A DNA stretch of 64,000 bases. Source: Cohaesibacter sp. (GTDB lineage Bacteria; Pseudomonadota; Alphaproteobacteria; Rhizobiales; Cohaesibacteraceae). The translations under genes and the position numbers were made by a program. Numbering within the stretch: position 1 is the stretch's first letter; every line of letters begins with the position of its first letter. The DNA is taken from contig JAOXSH010000005.1 in NCBI GenBank assembly GCA_025800145.1, positions 62,001-126,000 of the forward strand. The letters are read 5' to 3'. Below are positions 43,745 to 52,068 of this stretch, one piece after another. The notes under the pieces were generated by a model, which was not told the origin of the DNA, searched no databases, and saw only the letters and a list, made by a program, of their open reading frames with translations.

Positions 43745-45859
43745 TCATGCAATCAGGAACCAGTCCTCATTTTGCAAATTGGCCAGCCCAACATTTTGGA
43801 ACAGGATGCTGTCGTCAAATGTGGCATCAAGGAGCGAGAAATCAAAGAGCGCGCCCTGATCACTGTCCAGCAAACAGGATTCATACTCAGAGGCGCTATA
43901 GCTGCCATCAAATTTGATCAGATCGGTGCCTGCGTCAAAGTCTATAATGACATCCTGCCCATCACCAGCTGCAAAGACGAAATAGTCGACTGCCTGATCC
44001 TGCCTGCCCAGCTCTGCACCATAGAGCACGTCATTGCCTGCACCGCCGGTCAATTCATCGCTGCCTTTGCCGCCGCGCAGCAGATCATCTGCCCCATCAC
44101 CGAACAACAGATCAGCGCCACTGGAGCCGTTGAGATAATCCTCGCCCGCTCCGCCATACAAGGAATCATCGCCGGTATAGCCAACGAGGCGGTCATTGCC
44201 TTCATTGCCATAGAGCTGATTGTCTTTTCGATTGCCGACGATATTGTCATTATAATCGGTGCCCAGAACATTCTCGATGCTGATCAGCTCATCTGTGCCA
44301 TTGCCTTTGGCCAGCCCGGTCAGCAAATTGGCAATGATTTTGGTGTCCCAATTGCTGTAATCGACGGTATCAATGCCCGATCCGCCATTGATGACGTCAT
44401 TGCCCGATCCACCATCCAGCAGATCATCGCCACTATTGCCATTGAGATCATCATTGCCGTTGCCACCCAGCACACTATCGGCACCAGAGCCACCGCTCAG
44501 CACATCATTGCCAGAGCCGCCGGTCAGCACATCATCGCCGCTATTGCCATCCAGGGTGTCGGCATCAGATCCGCCGAACAGGCTGTCATTGCCCGATCCG
44601 CCTGTCAGGATATCCTGACCGGATCCGCCATCCAGATAATCATCGCCGCCGGTGCCCGACAGCACATCATTGCCCATATCGCCCAAAAGGGTGTCATTGC
44701 CTGATCCCCCGGCCAGCTCGTCATTGCCATGACCGCCATCCAGATAATCGTCCCCGGAACTGCCATTGAGGATATCATTCTGGCCACCGCCATAGAGATG
44801 GTCATCGCCGGAATTGCCGAACAAGTCATCCTCTCCGGCATCACCTTTTAAGATGTCATTGCCAAGACCGCCATGCAGCTCGTCATTGCCATTGCCGCCA
44901 TGCAATTCATCATTGCCGCGGAACCCAAACAGCTCATCGCGTCCGGTGCCGCCATAAAGATGATCATTGTCGCTAAAATCGGGCACAGCGGGCGTCTCAC
45001 CCTCTTGCGGGTCCGGGTCATTCAGGCCCGTTGCATCACGATAATGGGCATTGAGCACGGTGGCATTGGCCGAACCGATATTGACGGTAAAGACACTGTC
45101 ATCAAAGTCCCGGTCGCCGCCATTATATAAATCCTCAAAGCCGAGCGTGATGGTGCCTTTGTCTGTCTTGAGCACACCAGTGGTATGCAAAATGCCATCA
45201 GGATTAAGGGCCAGCCGGTCGCCATAGGCTGCGGTGTGATAAGTATGATAGAGAATTTCGGTTTTCGTGCCATCTGTTGCGGTGAAAACCAGTTTCGGGT
45301 CTGTGCTATCGAGCGTTGCGGGGCTGTCATCGGCATTGACAAAGGCCAGAGATCCCTCTCCAAGAGCAGCATAATTGTTGTAACTATAGCCATTGGAGAC
45401 AATGAAAAAGCCGATTTGGTCGCCCGCTGAGACATCCAGTGTTTCGGTACTGACCCCTTGGATGAGCGAGCCACCGCTGCCCTGTAGAGAGGCATTTTCC
45501 CAGATGATATCAGGGTCAATGATTGTGCCATCTTGGGGATCACTTTTGTAATAACCAAAGCTGTTTCTATAGCCTGCGGTCTCGCCTTCAAAGGTCACGC
45601 TGACCGGATAATCATCTGTGATGGTGATAGCGCTGAAATTGACCAAGGTCGGACCTCCGGCCCCATAGAGCTTGTCATTGCCGTTATTGCCATAAAGGAT
45701 GTCATCTCCCCGGCCACCCCAAACTTCATCATTGCCATTCTGGCCGCTCATTTGGTCATCGCCATTGCGACCGGACATCACGTCGGAATGTTTGGACCCG
45801 GTTATGACATCATCCTCTTGCGTGCCTATGATGGGGCGTGTTGCGGGTAAGCTTGCCAT
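43745..45859 (-). CDS. RTX calcium-binding secreted protein with DUF4114 domain
   Basis: 704 residues, no Sec signal. The N-terminus has about six RTX nonapeptides (GRNGDDQMSG, GNNGNDKLYG). Residues about 70-280 contain a DUF4114-type beta domain (FEGETAGYRNSFGYYKS, TLGFEDLYNGGDRDFDDSVFTV). Some 30 GGxGxDxLx repeats follow, then a C-terminal DxLF-type end (ATFDDSILFQNVGLANLQNEDWFLIA), typical of type I secretion signals. Calcium-loaded RTX rolls fold outside the cell. It lies inside the polysaccharide cluster but on the opposite strand, suggesting a matrix or polymer-associated protein. It lacks the beta-helix module of AlgE epimerases. No secretion genes are in the window. Confidence 0.85.
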   Translation of the reverse strand: MASLPATRPIIGTQEDDVITGSKHSDVMSGRNGDDQMSGQNGNDEVWGGRGDDILYGNNGNDKLYGAGGPTLVNFSAITITDDYPVSVTFEGETAGYRNSFGYYKSDPQDGTIIDPDIIWENASLQGSGGSLIQGVSTETLDVSAGDQIGFFIVSNGYSYNNYAALGEGSLAFVNADDSPATLDSTDPKLVFTATDGTKTEILYHTYHTAAYGDRLALNPDGILHTTGVLKTDKGTITLGFEDLYNGGDRDFDDSVFTVNIGSANATVLNAHYRDATGLNDPDPQEGETPAVPDFSDNDHLYGGTGRDELFGFRGNDELHGGNGNDELHGGLGNDILKGDAGEDDLFGNSGDDHLYGGGQNDILNGSSGDDYLDGGHGNDELAGGSGNDTLLGDMGNDVLSGTGGDDYLDGGSGQDILTGGSGNDSLFGGSDADTLDGNSGDDVLTGGSGNDVLSGGSGADSVLGGNGNDDLNGNSGDDLLDGGSGNDVINGGSGIDTVDYSNWDTKIIANLLTGLAKGNGTDELISIENVLGTDYNDNIVGNRKDNQLYGNEGNDRLVGYTGDDSLYGGAGEDYLNGSSGADLLFGDGADDLLRGGKGSDELTGGAGNDVLYGAELGRQDQAVDYFVFAAGDGQDVIIDFDAGTDLIKFDGSYSASEYESCLLDSDQGALFDFSLLDATFDDSILFQNVGLANLQNEDWFLIA

Positions 45860-46044
45860 AGTTTCAACCTTTCATAATGGGTGATTTCTCAAGGTATCTG
45901 GCGCTCAAGCGAGGCCAGACCCCCATGTCAGGAAAAGAGAAGCAAAGCCTGTGCCGACTATATTTTTTTAAAAATAACTTTAAGTTTTTGATTTTTAAGA
46001 GAAAATTTTAATTTCTCAAGAGAGTGTGGTTGTCCCTGTCCAGA

Positions 46045-46083
46045 TTTGCAAAGATTTGCCCTTTGGCCATTGCATTCTGCAAA
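46045..46083. promoter_or_regulatory. Paired TTTGCA-type elements upstream of algA
   Basis: TTTGCAAAGATTTGC at 46045-46059 and ATTGCA-TTC-TGCAAA at 46069-46083 (one mismatch from the palindrome), 130-170 bases before the algA ATG. The remaining 45860-46214 is AT-rich and has no credible gene. Confidence 0.5.
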
Positions 46084-46214
46084 TATGCTCTCTTTTTTGC
46101 GCAACCTTCCAAGATGGTGAGAAAAATAACTCTTATATTTCAGGGCTATAATCTGCGGTCCCGCATCTGGCGCAAGTCTTGCGACATGTCTTCAAACCAT
46201 TGGAGGGAAGACAT

Positions 46215-47696
46215 ATGCCAAAACATTTTATCAAACAAAGAGCGAGCAAAATTTTGCCGGTTATTCTAGCCGGTGGGTCAGGCAGTCGCCTCTGGCCCGC
46301 TTCGCGTCCCGATCAGCCCAAGCAATTCATCAAGCTGGAGGATGGTCTATCGCTCTTTCAGCAAAGCCTGATGCGATGTCAGGATGAAGAGCTGTTTCAG
46401 GCACCCATCCTTGTTGTGGGCGCGGCGCATGTGCATCTGGCCCAACAGCAGATGAGCGAGATTGGCGTCACCCCTGCCGCCATCATTTGTGAACCGGTGA
46501 GCCGGGATACGGCAGCGGCGATGACATTGGCCGCGCTTGCCGGATTTGACACAAAACAAGAGGAGCAGCTGATTGCTTTCTTTCCCAGCGATCATTTGAT
46601 TGAAGAGGGTACGCAGTTTCTCTCCTCTATTCAGGATGCGGCGATTATTGCCCGCCGGTCTGGTCTGATGATGACGTTCGGCATTGCCCCAAACAGCCCG
46701 GAGACAGGATATGGCTATATCAAGAAAGGTGCCTCGCTCGTCGATTATGACGCCCATATGGTGGGCGAGTTCGTTGAAAAACCCTCGAAATCGCTGGCAC
46801 AAACCTATCTTGCGTCAGGACAGTATTTTTGGAACAGCGGCATGTTCCTGTTCCCCTCCACGACCTTTTTTTCGGAGCTGAAAAGCCATGCGCCTGATTT
46901 GCTTCATGCGTGCGAGCGGGCCATGTCGGCGTCAAAAAGCGATGGTCTGATTGTCCATCCGCTGGCCGAGGCGCTGTCTCCTCTTGCCAAACTCTCAATA
47001 GATTATGCTTTGATGGAAAAGACCGGGCTGGTTGCGGTCCTGCCCTTTGGAGCCCATTGGAGTGATTTGGGAAATTGGCACGCCATTTGGGACCATGCCG
47101 GGCAGGATGAGCAGCAAAATGCCAGTTATGGCGATGTGCAATTGCTGGAGACAAGCAACAGCTATGCCTATAGCACGGGGCCATTGACGACTTTGGTTGG
47201 CATGAAAGATTGTGTCGTGGTCTCGACCGCAGATGCGGTTATGGTGGTGGATCGAAAGGCCGCCCACAAGGTCAAGGATCTGGTTGGGCAGTTGAAGCAA
47301 CAACAGCGGCCCGAGGTGTGCGCCCATCCCGGCGAGCTGCGCCCATGGGGCCGGTTTGCGCCGCTGCACAATGGCGACAAACATCAGGTCAAGATTATCG
47401 AGGTCAATCCGGGCGGGCAGCTATCCTTGCAAAAACATCGCTATCGCGCTGAACACTGGATCATTGTTGCAGGCATTGCCACGGTTAGCGTGGATGAGAC
47501 GGTCAAAGATCTCTATCCGGGCGAACATGTGCATATTCCGCTGGGGGCCGTGCATCGGTTGGAGAATTTTGGCGATGAGCCTATCCAGATGATCGAAGTC
47601 CAGACCGGCAGCTATTTTGGCGAAGATGACATCATCCGACTGGAAGATGTCTATGATCGCGAAGCGGAACCAGCAAAGGCGCTTGATAGGGTTTAG
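46215..47696 (+). CDS. algA: Bifunctional mannose-1-phosphate guanylyltransferase / mannose-6-phosphate isomerase
   Basis: 493 residues from the ATG at 46215 (GGAGG upstream). N-terminal nucleotidyltransferase: VILAGGSGSRLWPASRPDQPKQF, FFPSDHLI, FVEKPS, FWNSGMFLF. C-terminal type II PMI cupin from about 373: RPWGRF, QLSLQKHRYRAEHWIIVAG, GEHVHIPLGAVHRLEN. Catalyses fructose-6-P to mannose-6-P and mannose-1-P plus GTP to GDP-mannose, the alginate precursor route (the mutase AlgC/ManB is elsewhere). Last gene of the cluster, with its own TTTGCA-type sites upstream. Confidence 0.93.
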   Translation: MPKHFIKQRASKILPVILAGGSGSRLWPASRPDQPKQFIKLEDGLSLFQQSLMRCQDEELFQAPILVVGAAHVHLAQQQMSEIGVTPAAIICEPVSRDTAAAMTLAALAGFDTKQEEQLIAFFPSDHLIEEGTQFLSSIQDAAIIARRSGLMMTFGIAPNSPETGYGYIKKGASLVDYDAHMVGEFVEKPSKSLAQTYLASGQYFWNSGMFLFPSTTFFSELKSHAPDLLHACERAMSASKSDGLIVHPLAEALSPLAKLSIDYALMEKTGLVAVLPFGAHWSDLGNWHAIWDHAGQDEQQNASYGDVQLLETSNSYAYSTGPLTTLVGMKDCVVVSTADAVMVVDRKAAHKVKDLVGQLKQQQRPEVCAHPGELRPWGRFAPLHNGDKHQVKIIEVNPGGQLSLQKHRYRAEHWIIVAGIATVSVDETVKDLYPGEHVHIPLGAVHRLENFGDEPIQMIEVQTGSYFGEDDIIRLEDVYDREAEPAKALDRV

Positions 47697-47742
47697 CGAC
47701 AAGCGCTCAGGTGTCTTTATCGTTATTTCTTGATCCGGACAG

Positions 47743-47767
47743 GGGGAGCGTGCAGGCTCCCCTTTTT
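47743..47767 (+). terminator. Intrinsic terminator after algA
   Basis: GGGGAGC/GCTCCCC stem, six-base loop, five T. Forty-six bases after the algA stop. Confidence 0.9.
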
Positions 47768-47768
47768 C

Positions 47769-47803
47769 ATGCCGTTGGTATTATTTCTACTCGTTGGTAT
47801 TAA
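47769..47803 (-). repeat. Dispersed repeat, family 1, tandem copies
   Basis: ATGCCGTTGGTATTA followed eight bases later by TCGTTGGTATTAA. Same word as at 416 and 9529, in the opposite orientation. Confidence 0.55.
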
Positions 47804-47925
47804 ATCTGTTGGATAGCGAAGCCTGTCGCGGTTCTATTGAACCCGAGCGATATCATCCCAAGGCATGTGATCCTCCATTTTCTTATCAAAGACGATTGAA
47901 TCACAACTTGTTGATATCGCTCAAC

Positions 47926-47946
47926 GACTTTTAAATCGGTCACTTA
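47926..47946 (+). repeat. Dispersed repeat, family 2
   Basis: GACTTTTAAATCGGTCACTTA, ending five bases before the ATP-grasp gene's stop codon. Confidence 0.5.
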
Positions 47947-47950
47947 GAGC

Positions 47951-49243
47951 TTACACATCCCAATAGGACGGATACACCGCGTCGCGTTGTGGGCGGCGAT
48001 AGATGCGGCGGCGCAGCTCATGCTCTTTGGCGATGGTCTCTTCCTTGCTGTCAGCCACCAGCCAGATTTGCAACAGCATCACCCCGGCAGCGGTCATATC
48101 CGCTTCGCTCAAGACATCATCGCGTTGGCGGGTATGGCGCACAAGAATGCCGTCGCGCTCCAGCTCTTGCACATAATCATAATCCAGAATATCCGAGACC
48201 GGCCCGATTTCCTTGGCTGTGATCAGCGCAATCAGCGTGAAGCGATAAGGATCCGCCTCACGCCATTTCACCCATGGGGTGCGCTCTTCAACCGCTTGGC
48301 CTGCCGCCAGACGGAAATTGTCTTCATACAGCGAGCTGCCAAAGGAGTAGAGGTAATTATAATGATAGGAATGCGCGGCCCGCGGATTGATTTCCACCAG
48401 ATGAATAGCGCCGTCAGGCATCACCCAAAATTCGATATTGAAAAACTGACCCACATAGCCAAGGGCCGCAATCTTGCCCATATAATCCTCAATCCAGGCT
48501 TCAATCTTGTCTGCCATGGAGCGATCAATGGAAATGGGCGGCGTAACATAGCCAAGGGCCTGGTGGTTTGAGAAATAAACTTCCTCGGTCAAAGCATAAT
48601 GAACCACCTTGCCCTCAGGGGTGACATAGCCCTCATAGCAATATTCGATCGCCTTGTTCATATCGACCAGCCGCTCGGCCACAAAGGGTGGGATAATTTC
48701 AGGCAGGCTTGCCGGGTCCACCCCGTCCAGATAGCTGGCATATTGTGAGGCAATCAAGTTTTGAAGATCTGTATCTTCGCGATAGGCTTTCAGCACCTCA
48801 CGCAAATCTTGCGGCGTCTCGATTTTGAAAATACCGCGCCCAAGACTGAGGGAGGTATTTTTCAGCATGAAAGGCCATTCGGTAATTTTAGCAATGATCT
48901 CGTCGTCACTTTCCTTCAATGGATCGACATAATCGAAATAAAAAGGATCCGTTTCCAGCGTCCGCATGAGATATTTGTTCATGCAATAAAGAAAAGACAG
49001 GCGTGAAGGAGCCGCATTGCCCAGCCCCTCATTGATCAGAATGTGATGAAAAGCATCTTTTTGGGCAAAGCCGCCGACTGAGCGAATGCCTTTGTCTTTG
49101 CAATCTGCCACATGGGCCGCAATTTCATCGGCCTGCCATGTTTTGGCCTCCATCACCTTGACATCAATGCGCGCGCTCATCTCGTCAATAGCCGATTGCA
49201 TATAAGGTTGCGGGCTGAGAAATCCATAACTTGGTTTGGACAT
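47951..49243 (-). CDS. ATP-grasp domain protein (putative carboxylate-amine/thiol ligase)
   Basis: 430 residues from the ATG at 49243 (AGGAGG upstream). ATP-grasp features: WPFMLKNTSLSLGRGIFKI (phosphate-binding loop), FVAERLVD, and the magnesium-binding end GQFFNIEFWVMPDGAIHLVEINPRAAHSYHYNY. The family joins a carboxylate to an amine, thiol or amino group through an acyl-phosphate. No partner biosynthetic genes adjoin it, so the substrate is unknown; amino-acid ligase or peptide-tailoring activity is possible. Single-gene unit facing the algA terminator. Confidence 0.78.
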   Translation of the reverse strand: MSKPSYGFLSPQPYMQSAIDEMSARIDVKVMEAKTWQADEIAAHVADCKDKGIRSVGGFAQKDAFHHILINEGLGNAAPSRLSFLYCMNKYLMRTLETDPFYFDYVDPLKESDDEIIAKITEWPFMLKNTSLSLGRGIFKIETPQDLREVLKAYREDTDLQNLIASQYASYLDGVDPASLPEIIPPFVAERLVDMNKAIEYCYEGYVTPEGKVVHYALTEEVYFSNHQALGYVTPPISIDRSMADKIEAWIEDYMGKIAALGYVGQFFNIEFWVMPDGAIHLVEINPRAAHSYHYNYLYSFGSSLYEDNFRLAAGQAVEERTPWVKWREADPYRFTLIALITAKEIGPVSDILDYDYVQELERDGILVRHTRQRDDVLSEADMTAAGVMLLQIWLVADSKEETIAKEHELRRRIYRRPQRDAVYPSYWDV

Positions 49244-49441
49244 GAAGGCCTCCTGATCAATGATTGAATTATAAGACATCCTAGCATTTTAACCTTTTCG
49301 TCATCATGTCAAAAACGCCCTGCATTGGCCAACAAACGAACGAGCTCCACAGCCTTGATGCCGCAGGGAAAACATGGCGAGTCAAAGCCTACATATCCAT
49401 ACGCAGAAACCTTTAATCACCGACATGCGTAGCATCTCGCC

Positions 49442-50362
49442 CTATTCACGCACACAGGTTCCCGCAACCCAAAATTCATTGCGTCTGGACCGGACCCGCT
49501 CCACCAGAAAATCGACAAACAAGCGCACGCGAGCGGTGTTGCGCAAATCGCGATGCAACAATAACCAAATGCTGCGATAGGGCAGGGGTTTTTGAAAGGG
49601 CGCGCGGATCAAATTGGGCTGTCGGTCACCTAGATTGCAAGCAAGATAGGCCATGCCCAAACCAGAGGCCGCCAGCGTGATCAGGGGGACCAGCTCCGAG
49701 ACGCGATGTTTGAGGACGGCCTTCGGATAATAGCTGTCCTTGATCCATTGCGCGCTGGTGGCTTCTTCCGGCTCGTGCCAGCCGATTAGATGCAAGCCCT
49801 CTCCGCCATTATCGCTGATCCGTTCCGCATAATCACGGGTGCAATAGGCGGCTTGGGACATTTGAACCAGCTTGCGGCCCACCACATCATCCAGCACCTG
49901 ATCCGCCACCCGCAAGGAAATGTCAGCCTCACGGCGCATCAGATCCCGAATATCATTGGTAAAATTCATATTCAGGATAATGTCGGGATATAGATCGGCA
50001 AAGGCTGTGACATCATCCATCAGCGATGTCATGGCCAAGCCATGGGGCAGGGTGATGTAAATGGTGCCCGATGGCTGCGCATCCCGGCCAACAATCAGCC
50101 GCGAGGCGGCGCTCATTTCCCCCTCGACCCGCTCGGCATAAGGCAGCAAATCTTCGCCCAGTTGCGTTAGCACCAGACCGGCTGTGGAGCGATCAAACAG
50201 GCGACTGCCCACACGCTCCTCCATGATTGCGAGGCGGCGGGCAAGGGTGGTGTGATTGACAAAAATGCTTTGCGCCCCGGCCCGAAGGGTTCCGGTGCGA
50301 GCCACTGCCAGAAAATATTTCAGATCGTCCCAGTTGAGGGCATGGTTATGTTGGATCGCCAT
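49442..50362 (-). CDS. LysR-family transcriptional regulator, divergent from an SDR gene
   Basis: 306 residues. Helix-turn-helix LNWDDLKYFLAVARTGTLRAGAQSIFVNHTTLARRLAIMEERVGSRLFDRS is of the CrgA/DsdC-like subgroup. The effector domain is normal in length. A TGTTTCA-TTTT-TGAAACA palindrome lies nine bases upstream of its ATG in the gap shared with the SDR gene, a strong candidate binding site for self and target control. Confidence 0.9.
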   Translation of the reverse strand: MAIQHNHALNWDDLKYFLAVARTGTLRAGAQSIFVNHTTLARRLAIMEERVGSRLFDRSTAGLVLTQLGEDLLPYAERVEGEMSAASRLIVGRDAQPSGTIYITLPHGLAMTSLMDDVTAFADLYPDIILNMNFTNDIRDLMRREADISLRVADQVLDDVVGRKLVQMSQAAYCTRDYAERISDNGGEGLHLIGWHEPEEATSAQWIKDSYYPKAVLKHRVSELVPLITLAASGLGMAYLACNLGDRQPNLIRAPFQKPLPYRSIWLLLHRDLRNTARVRLFVDFLVERVRSRRNEFWVAGTCVRE

Positions 50363-50370
50363 GCTTCAAG

Positions 50371-50388
50371 TGTTTCATTTTTGAAACA
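50371..50388. promoter_or_regulatory. LysR-type operator between the divergent LysR and SDR genes
   Basis: Perfect seven-base arms TGTTTCA and TGAAACA with spacer TTTT, in the 111-base divergent gap. Fits the T-N11-A rule of LysR sites. Confidence 0.65.
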
Positions 50389-50473
50389 TCTTGTCCATTT
50401 TTTTGTATCTATAGATCAATTTTACACCGTTTTATATTGGCACCATCACATATGACAACAAGGAATTCACGCA

Positions 50474-51397
50474 ATGAACCCGATTCAATCTGTCTTGATC
50501 ACCGGTGCCAATGCCGGTCTTGGCCGTGAGGCTGCCCGGCAATTGGCCTTGCAAAAAGGCATCGAAATAATCTATCTGGGCTGCCGCAATCAGGCCAGAG
50601 CAGAGGCTGCCAAAGCCGCTTTGGAGCGCGAAACAGGCCGCAAGATTTTTGAAATTGTCCTGATGAACATCAGTGATTGCGCTTCTGTACGCGCGGCTGT
50701 GGCAACTTTCTCCGCCCCCATTGATGCGGTGATCCTCAATGCAGGTGGCACAGGGGGACAATTTCCCAATATGCTGACCGATGAAGGGGTCACCACCCTT
50801 TTTGCCACCAATGTGCTGGGCCATGTGGTGCTGGTGGATAAATTGCTTGAGCGGCAATTGGTGACATCCACCATACTCTATGCAGGATCAGAAGCCGCGC
50901 GTGGCATTCCGAAAATGGGGATGCATCGCCCCGATCTGGCGCAAGGCGATATTGAGGAATTCAGGGCAATCGCAGATGGCAGCAAATTTGGGGCAAAAGG
51001 TGATCCGATGCAAATCTATGGCTATGCCAAGCTGACGGCCACCTTATGGATGGGAGCCATGGCACGCCAGCATCCCCATATTCGCTTTGTGACCATGAGC
51101 CCCGGCGGCACCGCAGGCACTGCGGGCTTTGATGATCTGCCGCTGATCAAACGCATTATCTTCAAGCATATGGGCGGTGTCTTGATGCCCCTGTTCGGCA
51201 TGATGCACAACGTTGAAACCGGCGCAAAACGCTATCTTGACGGATTGCTGAACCCGGAATTTCTGAGCGGGCATTTCTATGCCAGCAAAACGGGATATCC
51301 GACAGGACCGGTGGTGGATCAGGCCAGCATTGATGCGATCCTGTGCGATATCACCCTTCAAGACAATGCCAATGCAGCCCTGCGCCACTTCGCCTAA
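50474..51397 (+). CDS. Short-chain dehydrogenase/reductase
   Basis: 307 residues. Rossmann start SVLITGANAGLGREAARQLA (TGxxxGxG), NAG in AVILNAGGTGG, and catalytic YGYAK near 181-185. NAD(P)-dependent oxidoreductase of the atypical, plant protochlorophyllide-reductase-like length class; substrate unknown. Divergent LysR upstream and a DUF4345 membrane protein downstream form a common three-gene set. Confidence 0.88.
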   Translation: MNPIQSVLITGANAGLGREAARQLALQKGIEIIYLGCRNQARAEAAKAALERETGRKIFEIVLMNISDCASVRAAVATFSAPIDAVILNAGGTGGQFPNMLTDEGVTTLFATNVLGHVVLVDKLLERQLVTSTILYAGSEAARGIPKMGMHRPDLAQGDIEEFRAIADGSKFGAKGDPMQIYGYAKLTATLWMGAMARQHPHIRFVTMSPGGTAGTAGFDDLPLIKRIIFKHMGGVLMPLFGMMHNVETGAKRYLDGLLNPEFLSGHFYASKTGYPTGPVVDQASIDAILCDITLQDNANAALRHFA

Positions 51398-51420
51398 GAG
51401 ACTTTTAAATCGGGCACTAA
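51398..51420 (+). repeat. Dispersed repeat, family 2
   Basis: GAGACTTTTAAATCGGGCACT matches 31607 in its first 21 bases. It begins at the base after the SDR stop codon. Confidence 0.6.
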
Positions 51421-51450
51421 ATCCACTCTTCTGATTCAAAGGATATAAAA

Positions 51451-51825
51451 ATGGACACGATCCTCAACGCTCTCGTTATTCTTGCTACCCTCATGCTCAC
51501 CGGTCTTGGGACCATGTCGATGTTTGCACCCCGGCGTATGGTGGCAAATTTTGCCATTGAGCCAATAGGCGCGGCAGGTCTTAGCACCATACGCTCCGTG
51601 ATTGGCGGTATGTTTCTGGCCTCTGTCACCCTATTGTTTCTTGGTCTTATCACCGGCCAGATGCTCGGCTATGTGGCTGTGGCCATCCTGATGGGTATTG
51701 TCGCTTTTGGCCGCATCGTCAGCCTTGTCATGGATGGCTTTGATAAAGCGGTTATACCGCCATTGCTTGCCGAACTGATCATCATTGCCGTTTTGGTCAC
51801 GGCCTATTCCCAACAGAGCCTGTAA
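51451..51825 (+). CDS. DUF4345-type small membrane protein
   Basis: 124 residues with four predicted helices (LNALVILATLMLTGLGTMSMFA, SVIGGMFLASVTLLFLGLI, MLGYVAVAILMGIVAFGRIVSLVMDG, LAELIIIAVLVTAYS). The pattern FAIEPIGAAGLSTIRSVIGGMFLA and FGRIVSLVMDG is typical of DUF4345. Function unknown; probably co-transcribed with the SDR gene 53 bases upstream. Confidence 0.75.
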   Translation: MDTILNALVILATLMLTGLGTMSMFAPRRMVANFAIEPIGAAGLSTIRSVIGGMFLASVTLLFLGLITGQMLGYVAVAILMGIVAFGRIVSLVMDGFDKAVIPPLLAELIIIAVLVTAYSQQSL

Positions 51826-51844
51826 CACTCTTTGTATCCAAAAA

Positions 51845-51896
51845 CCCTAGTGACCGGGCCTGTCTGCCAATTGGCAGACAGGCCCGGTCACTAGGG
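51845..51896. repeat. 52-bp perfect palindrome with no spacer
   Basis: Left half begins CCCTAGTGACCGGGCC and ends at CCAA; the right half is its exact reverse complement, centred on AATT at 51869-51872. GC-rich, 20 bases after the DUF4345 gene. No T-run directly follows, so it is not a standard terminator. Such symmetry can extrude a cruciform or mark a resolved mobile-element end. Confidence 0.9.
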
Positions 51897-51911
51897 CGAC
51901 AAACAATCAAA

Positions 51912-51936
51912 GCATCAGATTTATGAGTTTACGCCC
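51912..51936 (-). repeat. Dispersed repeat, family 3
   Basis: Reverse complement of the element at 17861-17885 with two mismatches in 25. Sixteen bases from the 52-bp palindrome. Confidence 0.5.
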
Positions 51937-51960
51937 TAACATAAAGAGAGAGAGGCTGCC

Positions 51961-51996
51961 GTGAAGTCTCTTGTCACAGGCGCAAGCCGGGATTAA
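51961..51996 (+). pseudogene. Remnant of a short-chain dehydrogenase gene start
   Basis: A GTG start after a purine-rich GAGAGAGAGG reads V K S L V T G A S R D stop, the beginning of an SDR Rossmann motif (VTGASRGIG). Only eleven codons remain, adjoining the family 3 repeat and the 52-bp palindrome, so this looks like a deletion scar. Confidence 0.5.
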
Positions 51997-52068
51997 GGTG
52001 GGCGCCATAGAAAACGAATAGGATATGACTCATTCCGAGATATCCGGTTGACCCAGAACGGAACCACT

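Noticed and set aside
44000..45000. Regular repeats that could suggest a CRISPR or tandem-repeat array
   Set aside because: They are the coding repeats of RTX nonapeptides, 27 bases apart, in one long open frame; no spacers.
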